The notes beneath the pieces are model-generated. The model was given only the letters and a program-made list of their open reading frames with translations, did not search any database and was not told the origin of the DNA. Positions 53,298 through 63,229 of a stretch of DNA of 64,000 bases are shown piece after piece. Source of the DNA: Isoetes taiwanensis (Eukaryota > Streptophyta > Lycopodiopsida > Isoetales > Isoetaceae). Made by a program: the position numbers and the translations under genes. Within the stretch, counting starts at the first letter, position 1; every line of letters starts with the position of its first letter. The stretch spans positions 21,990,141-22,054,140 of the forward strand of contig JAJEKV010000004.1 in assembly GCA_021234155.1 (NCBI GenBank), written 5' to 3'.

Positions 53298-54363
53298 ATG
53301 GCAAGGACCAAACAAACCTATGGAAAGGTTGGCCCAAGGAGCTCCCCTTCGATGGCTACAGGGTGGTGGACATGGAAAGCAGGATCCCCAGAGCACCTCC
53401 GGCCGAAGGAAGGCGAGGAGTCGTCCTCTTCAACTGACGAGACTTTCCACGCCTCGCAGGAGGAGCCGCAGAGCACCTCTTCGTCGGTAGGGACCCAACA
53501 AACCGGCTGACCCTCTATCCGGGAGGGAGGAGGGAGCACCGAGGAGGAGGGAGACTGTGCAGCCCCCAAGAGGCTGACCTCTTCTTCAAGCAAAAGAAGA
53601 AGGGGAAGGAGAAAGTAACAGAGTGGCCCGAGGAGACGGCGGCCATAAAGAAAAGGGAGAGGAAGCAGAAGGAGAAGGAGAGGAGGAAGAAGGCGAGGAG
53701 GGATAAGCCACGGGGGACCGTCACCATCGAAGAACCTTGCCCACGGGAGGAGGGGAGGTCGTGGAGGAGGAAGAGGAGGAGGAAGACGAGGAGGAGAACG
53801 GAGGAGGAGGAGCACGAGCAGCTGGGAACCTTGACTGCACTGACGGCCTTACGCCCACCCCTACCTAAGTGGCCCAAGCCACCTAAGGTAGTGAAGGAAG
53901 GAAGGTGAAGGCGTGACCACGCGGCCCGCAGACGGGAGTTCAAGCCGGGATGAAGGTGTACCAGAGTACCTCCGTCGGTGGGGAGGTACAATGATTGTCT
54001 TACTGCAAGCAAAACCCTGCGGAAGTCCGTGAAGGGGAGGCTGACGAAGAACTAGCCAAACCCGCCACCCGGGCCGGGGAGAAGTCAAGAAGGTCCACCA
54101 CGGACCTAACTCCCACAGAGCCGCATAGGGTATTTAGGGAAATTAGGCACTTTCAATAGTGTACTAATCTCCTCATCGGAAAAGCCTTTGGCGGCTCCTC
54201 CGGTGGGTGATGCAGGGAGTTCGGTTGATTATAGGGTCACACCTAACCAGCAGAGGCGAGCTAATTCAGCTCTTTGAAGAGGGGAATCTTTCGCCATCCA
54301 TGGTCCCATGGTTATGCCTAAGGATTATGCCCTTGGGGGAGAATCCACAAAGAGAGACCCTGA
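53298..54363 (+). pseudogene. histone H3 / CENH3-like relic with a long charged insert
   Basis: Starts with MARTKQT, then YGK and a PR motif: the start of a histone H3 tail. About 830 bp downstream the histone fold follows in broken frames: PHR then REIRHFQ, stop, then TNLLIGKAF (54121-54189), VDYRVTPN (54224-54247), IQLFEEGNL (54264-54290), AIHG..VMPKDYAL (54293-54334) and RIHKERP then TGA (54340-54363). The blocks follow H3 order and spacing with small deletions. EIRHFQ and TNLLI are residues typical of centromeric H3 rather than canonical H3 (which has EIRKYQ and TELLI). The 53500-54060 region between encodes Ser/Glu-rich then Lys/Arg-rich sequence, which would be an extended tail or an insertion. 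No introns appear in the fold, so a retrocopy is possible. It is not functional. Confidence 0.65.
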
Positions 54364-54579
54364 GGCCTCAAGTTTTGTAATTAGATAAAGTTTTTCAATG
54401 TACTTAACTTTTTTTCATATATATATAAGTTCCTTTTTTTTGTAATTTGATTGTATTATGCTTCGAAAGTGTAATTAAGTAAGCTAGATTGTAGTACATT
54501 TTTTTGTATAAAGCTTAAAATGCTTGTAATAGGTTAAATGCCATAGGTCCCAGCACAAAGAAATCAATTTTGCCTCAAA

Positions 54580-55060
54580 AATGTGAACCCGGTCGATCCC
54601 CAAAAATCGACATCTGTAAGCATAAAATCGACTGCATTCGGCCGACGAGCGCTTAGCGTGAATCAACCCGGGTACTAGGATTTGGGACAAAAATGATTGA
54701 AAATTTGTGCTAAAAGATAGTAAATTGTTTAGAATTTGCCTAGGAACCCAGTTTAGAAGTTAATTTCAGCAAAGAATCATCTAAAAATGCCAACTTCTGG
54801 CCAAACCGGGTCGATCCGCGCAGAATGCGTCTGCGTTCGCGACGCAGGGCCAATTTAGATGTCCATTTTACTTGAAACAAGTTGCTAGCTAGATTAGAGT
54901 CCACCCAAATAGGCATGTTAGCATCTTATAACCCCTAGAAATGTCTAATCATCTCCCAAATCAGCCAAACCGGGATGATCTGCGCAAAATCGCCCTGCGT
55001 TCGCAACGCATAGCCTATTTACGCGAATCGACTCGGGTTGACCCTTTTTTGGCATGGATT
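54580..55060. repeat. three diverged GC-rich repeat units with palindromic cores
   Basis: The word aaccgggtcgatc/aaccgggatgatc with a following core recurs near 54585, 54804 and 54967. In the last two the core is a palindrome, CTGCGT-tcgcg-ACGCAG (54831-54847) and TGCGT-tcgca-ACGCA (54996-55010). Units are ~165-215 bp apart. Similar ctgcgttcgcgacgca cores occur in retroelement LTRs; it could be a worn LTR or satellite. No coding. Confidence 0.6.
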
Positions 55061-55334
55061 GACCAAATTTGATCCAACAAACTGCCATGTAGTGTTTCTT
55101 GCCTGGTTTTGCTTAGATTTGCACTTGATGGTAGCTCATTTGGACATCCATAGTTTTAGAACAAAAGTCTATTCCATCAAGAACCCTTGTGCACGGAACC
55201 CAAGGCAGACCATAGTCTATAAAAGGGGCCTCATTTGCCATTTTCCCTTCACCAGAACTGCTCTTGTCATCTTAGGCAATTTTCCAAGCTTCCATCAATC
55301 TTTCCAAGTCATTTTCTACACTTATCTCTGCTCA

Positions 55335-57365
55335 ATGGCGCCCAGTAGCTTTGTCTGATGGTATGATACTGCCAACCATATCCATGATTTTCCTGCTGAA
55401 TAGGCCTTCCATGTATTCGACCATCTCTTTGATCTTCATGCAACATTGACCAGAACACCCTTCTATACTGACATCATTTGCCAATATGATCGTGAGATCC
55501 TACAGGCGGGGGGATAGGTTACGTGCATTATGAAATTATTTTTTAGGCATTATAAAGTCAAAAATACGTATTTTTGGGGAAAATACATTATTTTAGGTAT
55601 TTTATACTCGCCATTTGGAAAAATTCAAAAAAAAATTCAAAATTCAAAAAAAAAGTTTAAGCGAAACCTCTCTGTTTAAACTACAGCGAAACTTTATTAT
55701 CGAAACCGATTTAAACTACGGCGAACTTTAAATTTTTTTTTTTTTTTGGCGTAAAGCGAAACGATTCCTGCATAAAAGTTTGGCGTAAGTGAAAGCGAAG
55801 GTTCGTTTTCGCGATTTTTTTTCGGCGTGGAAGCTGAAGGTTTAAACTACTGCGAAAAAAAGATTCAGCGTAGCCTGAAGGTTTAAACTGCGAAAATTTT
55901 TCGACGTAGGAATTTTTTTTTTGGGACGTATTTTTGACGTATTAAGCGTCAAATTTTGTCGCGTATCAAGCGAAAAATGCATTATTACGTATAAAGCGAT
56001 CTGATATTGAACCTATCCGACCACAGGAAGTTAGCTTGCCGCCTAGGGAAGGGAAATGGGTATCCCTAGATTCGGGCTTAGCCAAGCCTTAAGGGGAGGA
56101 TCAAGGGCAAAAACAAGGCGTAGGATAGGACAAGAACCATGCCCGACTACATGACCTGCAAGCACAATAGGCATAGATATCTCGGCCCATGCGCCCCCTC
56201 GCTCTATTCATGCGGTATAAGGCAATCAACAAGGTGGGAGAGCCCTCAATTCAGCCTTTGGACCTAAGCGCCCTTTCGACACTCGAAGGGCAAAGCCACA
56301 TCCCGAGATCGAGTCCCTCCGGTACATGTTCCATGGCATGACATCGGGGACACCGACGAACTTGCGGTCGAGCAAGACTTCGGCGACTAGGGGAAGAAAA
56401 CCCGGGTTGGGAAGAGGCGACAAGGATCGAGGCGAATAGCGGGCATGATGATGAAATCAGAAATGGGGGCCTATGAGCCCACCCGGCATCGCAGCCCTAT
56501 AGCCAATAGTCGCCGATGGGAGGAGTACATCTTGGCAAGCGACATCCTCAACCTTCCTTCTTGCCAAGAAGAAGGGCTTAGAATCGAAACGAGCTCCTAG
56601 GCTTGATGGCAAAGGAGGCGACCGGCGACTTCGCCGACTATTCCTATCAGGAAATCCCAAAGGGAGCTAGCGGAGGCGGCACTCTTCACGTCGGGGAGAC
56701 AATGTTAGATATAGCGACCTATTAGCGGATAAAGGAGATGTATGCCGACGGGGAACCAATCATCCGGAGGAGGAGTTTCAACAAATACAAAGCGCATTGT
56801 ACAAACCGGGAAGAGGCCCAAGCTCTGGCCGAACAGTTCGTTCCAGGGTATGCGGGAGGCATCCGGTAGCATCAATGCGGAGAGCACAAGCGACCATGTG
56901 GAGGGACCATGAAGACCTCTTGGCATTAGGCCCTCACGGTGGCGGCTTCGAGAAGGGGCCTTGCGGGTTGAAGGCCATAGGGGAAGGGGGTAAGGCACCC
57001 GGTACTATCTTCGACCACCAAAAGGCGGATGATAGTTTTTCAGCCAAAAGTTCAGCCCACGAGGAGAGTCCGGTGGCTCCTCATAGCACTCTCGGCTTGG
57101 GGCACGCCAAACTAGATCCCGTGTAGCGGATCATATCATCCTCTTCAAAGAGATGGTGGCACTCCAGCGCCTCGACTTAGCCGGGGAGGCCACCTCGAGG
57201 GGGCCTTAACAATGGCGGTAGTGGCGACAGCGGCACCGAACTCCTGCAAATTAAAATGGCTCGAGCACTTAGGGGGCCTTCCGGGAACATCTTGCGGGCG
57301 TCCGACAAAGGACTACGACTTCGGGGATGTCAAGAACTTCTTCAAATCGATGAAGGGGCATCGAA
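55335..57365 (+). pseudogene. unidentified coding relic interrupted by a TIR element
   Basis: From MAPSSFV at 55335, broken by two stops, a frame reads FDHLFDLHATLTRTPFYTD to GG at 55512; after the inserted element it resumes near 56019 (QEVSLPPREGKW) and continues in changing frames: HDIGDTDELAVEQDFGD (near 56340), EEYILASDILNLP (near 56521), MAKEATGDFADYSYQEIPK (near 56604), MYADGEPIIRRRSFNKYKAH (near 56740) and FGDVKNFFKSMKGHRR then stop (57318-57368). It is CG-rich and protein-like, but I recognise no family; a retroelement gag or an unknown host gene are both possible. Confidence 0.4.
55512..56018. mobile_element. ~507-bp TIR element (MITE-like)
   Basis: Ends are perfect 9-bp inverted repeats: GGATAGGTT (55512-55520) and AACCTATCC (56010-56018). 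The word gtcaaaaatacgt lies ~45 bp inside the left end and its complement lies inside the right end. The interior is a degenerate array of gtttaaactac, gcgaaa and ttttcgc words with T- and A-runs; no coding. Left flank caggcgggg and right flank gaccacagg give no clear target duplication, which is the weak point. Confidence 0.6.
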
Positions 57366-57608
57366 GATGAATATTTTTCATTTTCATTGATCTTCTAAAT
57401 TGTATTGAATGTCTTCAGTTCTATGAATTATCATGTACTTCATATAAATGTATAACACTTATATATTAATTGATATATATTGCCCTTGACTTATAAGTGG
57501 AGTTTTGATATGATTTCTTTTGTACCTAACAATAATTGTCTTGTAAATAAGGATGAATAATGTATAAGCAAATACAAGCATTGATGACCAATACTTGCGA
57601 CAAGGAAC

Positions 57609-58620
57609 ATGTTTCCAGTCTCAAAGGCGGGGCCGGCTGACACCATTGGGTACCTAGAAACTTGTTTGAGGCGAGAACAAGGCGACAACAACGATGAAAT
57701 GGCGGTGGAAAGCGGTGAATGCAAGGTTCACGCGGATGAAAACCGGATGCATAACCTACTTCGATTGGGCAACCTCATTGATGAATGCTTTCAGAATACG
57801 GACCTCCACCACTACCTCCACCCCCATTACAAAAGGTGTTGATGAGGCTCCACGGCCGGAAGGGAAGAGAATCAAGGAAATGTCAAGGGCGAGAAGAAGC
57901 GGAGAAGCGAAAGAGTCAACACCATCCGACTCTAGCGTATCGGATGCCTCGGCCGGTCAGGACAGAGGATGAGTGTGGATGCATCACAAGGTAGGAAAAA
58001 GCGGGGAAGGCGGATGATTATCGAGAGAAGAAAGTGGGCCGGTGCCATGAGTAATGTTTGGAAAACAAGGAAGCTTGGTCGTTTTCGAGGGAAAGGCAGT
58101 CGGGCATGAAGCGGGAAGCTTGGCTTGATGAAATGGAAGAGTTTGGTAATTCTTACGGCATGAAAGACAAAGATATAGGGAAGGTTGCTACAGCCAATTT
58201 AATAGGCCCAGCTAAGGATATGGTGGAAAGGGTATGCTAAGTCTAATAAGTTGAGATGAAATAGGCTGCAATTCAAGACATTGATAAAAGCTTTTATAAA
58301 GCATTACGTCAGAGATCGCACACTATGACGGATCAACAGTTCTCTGATTGAACCAAGGTACCTTATCCGGTAGCCAAGTATCTGAAGGAATTTATGAGGC
58401 TAAGACTCAATGTGCCGAGAATCCATGAGAGACAAGCGATTCGATGGTTACATTGAAGGACTCCCCGAATAACATCAAGAGGTTAGTTCGAAACAATTAA
58501 CCCAAAGGCGGTCGGGGAAGAGGACAAGGCCTTAAGTTTGGAAGAAGCACCGGCAACTCGAGAGAAAACAATTGCCGTTCAAGGGTAAAACAACAAGGCG
58601 ATGCTCGAGAATAGGCAAGC
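57609..58620 (+). pseudogene. chromovirus gag region
   Basis: Starts at an ATG at 57609 (MFPVSKAGPADTIGYLE), followed by acidic and Pro-rich text (EYGPPPLPPPPLQ near 57792). The 58058-58240 piece has EAWLDEMEEFGNSYGMKDKD, then near 58370 PVAKYLKEFMRLRLNVPRIH, which resembles the helical gag core of gypsy elements. Several frames. A zinc knuckle near 58770-58830 could be the decayed Cys cluster, but it is not clear. Confidence 0.55.
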
Positions 58621-58980
58621 AAACAAACCTGCCCGGTGGGATACAACATGGGAAGCTCGGGGAAAGCACTTTGGAGGCCTTAAGCCATAGGATGGATCGG
58701 GGGGTTAGCTCAAAGCCTTTTAGACAACATCCCTAAGGGAAGAGATAGGAGTGCATTGAGAAGAAGTTGTGTTTAGGTGCTTCCGGCCGAGGCCCGCAGA
58801 ACACCAACTGCCCATTAGTCATCATGCACGAACATTGGCGAACTCCTGCGATTGGGAATCTCCAACAGGGGTGGCAAAAAAAGATGACAACAAGCGGAAG
58901 CTCAAGATTTCATTGAAGGTGAGTGCAAAATGCAATGCGGCCTATTGAGTGGATGTTGAGAATCAATCCTGATCATCTCG

Positions 58981-59163
58981 GTGAGGAATCATGAATGGAG
59001 TCCATACCTAGTTTTGATAGATCACGGTAGCTCTCATAACTTTGCCTCTCCTAGGCTTCTTTGCCCTAATGAAGAGCAAGGTCTTGAAGTCAAAGCCAAG
59101 GCGGTTAGCATGGCAAGTGGTGCCATTAGCCACATAAGGGGAGGAGGATCACGTTTGACATAG
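58981..59163 (+). pseudogene. chromovirus aspartic protease
   Basis: 60-codon frame with YLVLIDHGSSHNFASPRL, the active-site region of a retroelement protease. The usual D-T/S-G triad reads D-H-G here, so the residue after Asp is altered. EVKAKAVSMASG follows, as in gypsy proteases. Confidence 0.65.
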
Positions 59164-59629
59164 ACCTTAGTGGAAGCAAGTGGCTGATGGGGGTAGAAGT
59201 CATGGATATTGGAAAGTATGATCTTATAGTAGGAATGGAGTTCTGAAGCCGACTAAAGCCATGATTATTTCAAGGGCAATGAGATCTCCATGTGGCTGGC
59301 CGAGAGGGCAACAATTCATAGTAAAAGGTAAGAAGGTAGCTTCTCCTATGCAGTGCATTTCTATGAAGCGACTAAGAAAGAGTATAGAAAGGGAACAAGG
59401 TGGATTATATTACGAGGTTAGAGGCAATTGAACCAAGTAAAAAGGGGAAATGACCTAAATGGGAATCGGTTGCCCAAGCCGATTAGCAAGGCTAATTAGG
59501 AGTTCAATGATGTATTTTTAGGATGTCAAGTCGATTTCCCACCTTATAGGGGTGTAGAGTGTGAAATCACATTGGCTCGGATGCTAAGCCTACCAGCAAA
59601 GGTACCTTCTGAGAATGAGCACCTCGAGT

Positions 59630-60110
59630 TGATATAGAGCTCAAGAAGCGTTGTAGGAATTGCTTGACCTTGGATTTATAAGAGCAAGTGTGTCTCCCTT
59701 TGGGGCACCCATACTCTTAGTCCAAGAGAAGAAAGGCGAGAGCCCTAAGAATGTGTATAGACTATCGCCCGACTTAACAAGGATGATAAAGAATAAGTAT
59801 GCTCTGCCAAAGGGGCAGATGATTTGATGGATCAGCTCAAGGGGCGAAAGTTTTCTCTAAGATTGACTTAAGGTCGAGGTTACCACCAAATAAGGATAAA
59901 GGAAGAAGATATCCATAAGGCCCTTGGGAATGCGATGCGGGCGCCGAGTTCTGATGTGCCTTTTGGCTTGCTCGAATGCCAGGCAACATTCATGCGTCTC
60001 ATGAGCGACATCTTCAGGGAGTTCTTGGACGAGTTTGTCATTGTATTCTTCGACGACATCCTAGTCTACAGCAAGTCCATTGAAGAGCATTGCCAGCATT
60101 TGAGAAGAGT
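59630..60110 (+). pseudogene. chromovirus reverse transcriptase, palm
   Basis: Frames read VSPFGAPILLVQEKKGE (from 59690), then RT blocks with stops, DEFVIVFFDDILVYSKSIEEH (60028-60090). The catalytic pair is FFDD, where FLDD or YVDD is common, with both Asp present. The YRALN block near 59760 is damaged. Confidence 0.75.
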
Positions 60111-60120
60111 GTAGGAGAAG

Positions 60121-60876
60121 TTGAGACGGCATTGGTTGCATGGGAAGCTCTCCAAATGCCACTTTGCAACAGGTCGAGTGGAATATTTGGGGCGTGGTAG
60201 CAATTTGAAGGATTTCTACAGTCTGTCAAAGATTGAGGCAATAGTTGATTGGCCGACTCAAGGAAGGCGTGGAGAAGTGAGAAGTTTTCTCGGTCTGGCA
60301 GGATACTATAGGAAGTTTGTAAAGGACTTCGCTAGGTGGGCGTCCCCCTTATCGGACCTCACCAAGGCAAAAAAGATTAAGGATTGGACTAACCATTGGT
60401 TAGAAAAAATCCAAGCTTCCTTTGAGAAGCTCAAAGAGGCTCTAACGGCGACTCGGTCCTTGTCCTTCGGTCAGAGCAAAGATAAGCTAGTAGCCATGGA
60501 TGCGAGCAAGATAGCAACAGTCGATCTTGATGCAAGAAGGAAGGGTAGTAGCCTACATTTCGAAGAAGATGGCGGCGAACGCTTTACCCAACCCATGATC
60601 GGGGAGTTATTAGCCATTGTCAGGGCACTAAGGATTTGGAGGCATTATTTGCTGGGGAGGAAGTTTCAGTTAGATACTGACCACCAGAGCCTTCAATATC
60701 TTTTCACCCAACCACTCCTCAACCTAAGGCAAAGGAGGTGGATGGAATTCCTTGAGGAATATGATTTTGACATAGTGTATAAGCCCGGCAAGCTTAATGT
60801 TGTTGCAGATACCCTCTCTAGGAGACCATTCGAGAGGCGAGAGCGCATTGTAATGCTATATCAACTCTTTCAGTGA
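60121..60876 (+). pseudogene. chromovirus RT thumb and RNase H
   Basis: 251-codon open frame. Thumb: [16 protein letters not shown], then [19 protein letters not shown]. RNase H: the four acidic residues appear present, in [34 protein letters not shown] and VADTLSRRP. It degrades the RNA strand of the hybrid. A stop before the frame separates it from the palm. Confidence 0.85.
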
Positions 60877-60999
60877 GTATGGTAAGAAAATTGAGGGAGA
60901 CATTGCCGTCGATGGTGATTTCAAGGAGGTATGGGCAAGCCTCTCTAAAGGAGGCTAGAATAGATAAGGAGGCGGGAGGCTTTCAAACATTATAGGAAG

Positions 61000-61660
61000 G
61001 AAGACAACCTCTTGTACCATAAAGATAAGTTGTGTGTGCCGAATGCGTCAAGAGTAAGGAAGTTAATTCTTCATGACACACACAATGACCCAATAGCAGA
61101 ACCGCGGGATTTATGAAGGCGTATTTCAAGATTGAAGTAGCTATTTCTGGCGGGAATGAAAAGCAGAGATAGCGGATATATTAGGGAATGCCGGTTATTG
61201 CCCGTGAGACTAAAGGCGAGGAAGCGGCCTTGGTTCGGGGAGCTTTGGAACCTTTGGCAGTGCCGAATGCAAAATGGGAAGTAATAAGCATGGATTTTAT
61301 TACAGGACTTCTTAGGACTCTTCGAGGCAAAGATGCACTAATGGTGGTCGTAGATAAATTATCTAAGATGGCACACTTTGTGCCTTGCAAAACTCTGGAC
61401 CTGACCTTAACCTTTGCCGTTCGATTTGTAAAGGAGATTTTTAGACTCCATGGCATGCCTCGAGAGATAATCTCAGATAGGGATTCTAAGTTCATGAGTG
61501 CATTCTGGCAGGATCTTTTTGCCATGATCCAGACCAAGCTCTCGATGAGCACGGCTTACCATCCTCAGACGGATGGCCAGACGGGCCGGGCCGAATCGCA
61601 TCATCGAAGATATCTTTCGAAGTTATGTATGGAATAAGCAATCCAAGTGGGATGATTTCA
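61000..61660 (+). pseudogene. chromovirus integrase core
   Basis: Zinc-binding remnant LYHKDKLCVPNASRVRKLIL near 61012-61072. The 61188-61637 frame holds WEVISMDFITGL (first Asp), IISDRDSKFMSAFW (second Asp) and YHPQTDGQTGRA, where a frameshift removes the expected third acidic block (Glu). It joins element DNA to the target. Confidence 0.82.
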
Positions 61661-61684
61661 TCCACTTGGTAGGGTTAAGCCTGC

Positions 61685-62104
61685 TTGATCTGGCGGGAGT
61701 CATCGGATGTCTCCCTTTATGATCGACTACGGGTACCAGTGCCTCACCCCAGACACTTGGCACAATCCTGTGTCAAAGATCGAAGTATCCCAGCAAATGC
61801 TAGGAGATATGCAGCAGTTGGTGGAAGCTGTAAGGGGGCACCTTTTAGCAGCAAGAAGTCGGCAGAAGAGTGTGGCCAAGCGAGGTACCGGGACCGTAGG
61901 GACTTCAAGGTGGGCGACAATGTGTGGTTGAAGATCAAGGTGAAGCAAGCTAAGCTTCGCATAGGGAATTGCAAGAAGCTCGCCCCTAGGTGGGACGGTC
62001 CGTTTAAGATCTTGGAGAGAGTGGGCTCTCAGGCCTACAAGTTGGATCTTCCGGCACACCTCAAGGTTCACAAGGTCTTCCACGTAAGTTTATTGAAAAG
62101 GTAA
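61685..62104 (+). pseudogene. chromovirus integrase C-terminal domain
   Basis: 139-codon frame ending in RDFKVGDNVWLKIKVKQAKL, KKLAPRWDGPFKILERVGSQ and KVHKVFHVSLLKR. This is the GPF/Y-type C-terminal segment of gypsy integrases. Confidence 0.8.
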
Positions 62105-62109
62105 CCCTG

Positions 62110-62320
62110 ATGAGGTTTTGGATACTCCAACTTTGTTGGAAATGACAGAAGAGCAAGTTGAAATTGTGCCTGAATTGCTTCTTGATAAGTCATTTAAGAA
62201 GACTAGGAGGTCTCAGTTCCTCCGGTATTTGGTCAAGTGGGAAACACTTGCATAGTGGAAGAAAGCGATATGGGTATTGAAGCGGGACTTGGAGAAACAA
62301 TACCCGTTCAGTTCATGAAA
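62110..62320 (+). pseudogene. chromovirus chromodomain
   Basis: A plus frame reads EEQVEIVPELLLDKSFKKTR, SQFLRYLVKWETLA then a stop, WKKAIWVLKRDLEKQYP. YLVKW with a following W..a...L matches the chromodomain fold that binds methylated histone H3 tails. One stop lies inside. Confidence 0.72.
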
Positions 62321-62461
62321 GGAGTTTGATGGGCGAGTCATCTCCGACTTGGTCGACGCCGACTAGCCAGGAGGTTAGCTTAGTATGTTTCTTAGTTAGC
62401 CTTAGCTCTGGTATATGTATTCTAGTTAGTAGAGTGCATGTGCCAATTTCTTGGGCGATGT

Positions 62462-62870
62462 GGCGATGATGGGATCGCCTTTAAGGCATTCTCTAGGCCG
62501 GCGCACCAAGAGGTGCGCGCATGACCATTAGGGTCATCGCGAGAGAGGAAGTAAGGCATGGTGGGCGATGATGGGACATCGTAGGATGCTCTCTATGCCA
62601 CGATACTGGGAAGCAGCGCACACGGCCATAGGGGGTCATGGTGAAGGTTAAGTGGTCATCTTGGCGATGATGGGATCGTGAGACATTCCTAGCTTGAAAC
62701 CCTTGGGGCATGATGCCTTTGGGGAGTACTCGACAGCGAATGGTAACTAGAGTACAAGGTAGCACTTGATCATGGCGATGATAGGAGCATCTTAAATGTT
62801 CCTTAAGCTCAAATCCTTAGGGGCCATGATCGGGTGCAAGGTAGTAGGGTAACCTTGAGCTGGTAGTTCG
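62462..62870 (+). repeat. four ~100-bp tandem units in the chromovirus 3' region
   Basis: GGCGATGATGGGA begins units at 62462, 62564 and 62663, and a variant (ggcgatgataggag) at 62774, 102, 99 and 111 bp apart. Units have diverged outside the core. Located between the chromodomain and the polypurine tract. Confidence 0.8.
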
Positions 62871-63216
62871 GCTCAAGGAGGTAGGTAAGGGAGGTGGTCC
62901 CCTAAAACCACAATTTATTAATTTAACTAACGTAATGTGCTACTTTCGTGCGAGGCGGGCATAGGAACACCGGCGGGGGCGCGTGCGATGGAAGGGGGGA
63001 GGCATAATTTAGACTTAAAAATTATGAACCCTAATGTTATGTGATAATGTTTTGACTTACTATAGTATTACTGTTGTTAAGGCTATATAATTTTGTATAA
63101 GTATAAATATAGCCTATACTATATGTTAATTGAATAATAGAAGTTGCATGTAAATGGTTTTTGCAGGAACATGTAGTGTAGTTACCTTAGCGTAATGCTG
63201 AGGACACCATTATCCT

Positions 63217-63229
63217 AAGGGGGGGAGAA
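63217..63229 (+). promoter_or_regulatory. polypurine tract
   Basis: AAGGGGGGGAGAA immediately before TGTGACG. A purine run at this place primes plus-strand DNA synthesis in LTR retrotransposons. Confidence 0.85.

Noticed and set aside
53318-54012. Two 165-codon minus-strand ORFs rich in Leu, Pro and Ser
   Set aside because: They are the complement of the purine-rich plus-strand segment in the histone relic; low-complexity shadows.
55512-56018. Considered as a 5' LTR of the chromovirus
   Set aside because: It shares no sequence with the 3' LTR at 63230, has short inverted ends, and lies 1.6 kb before gag.
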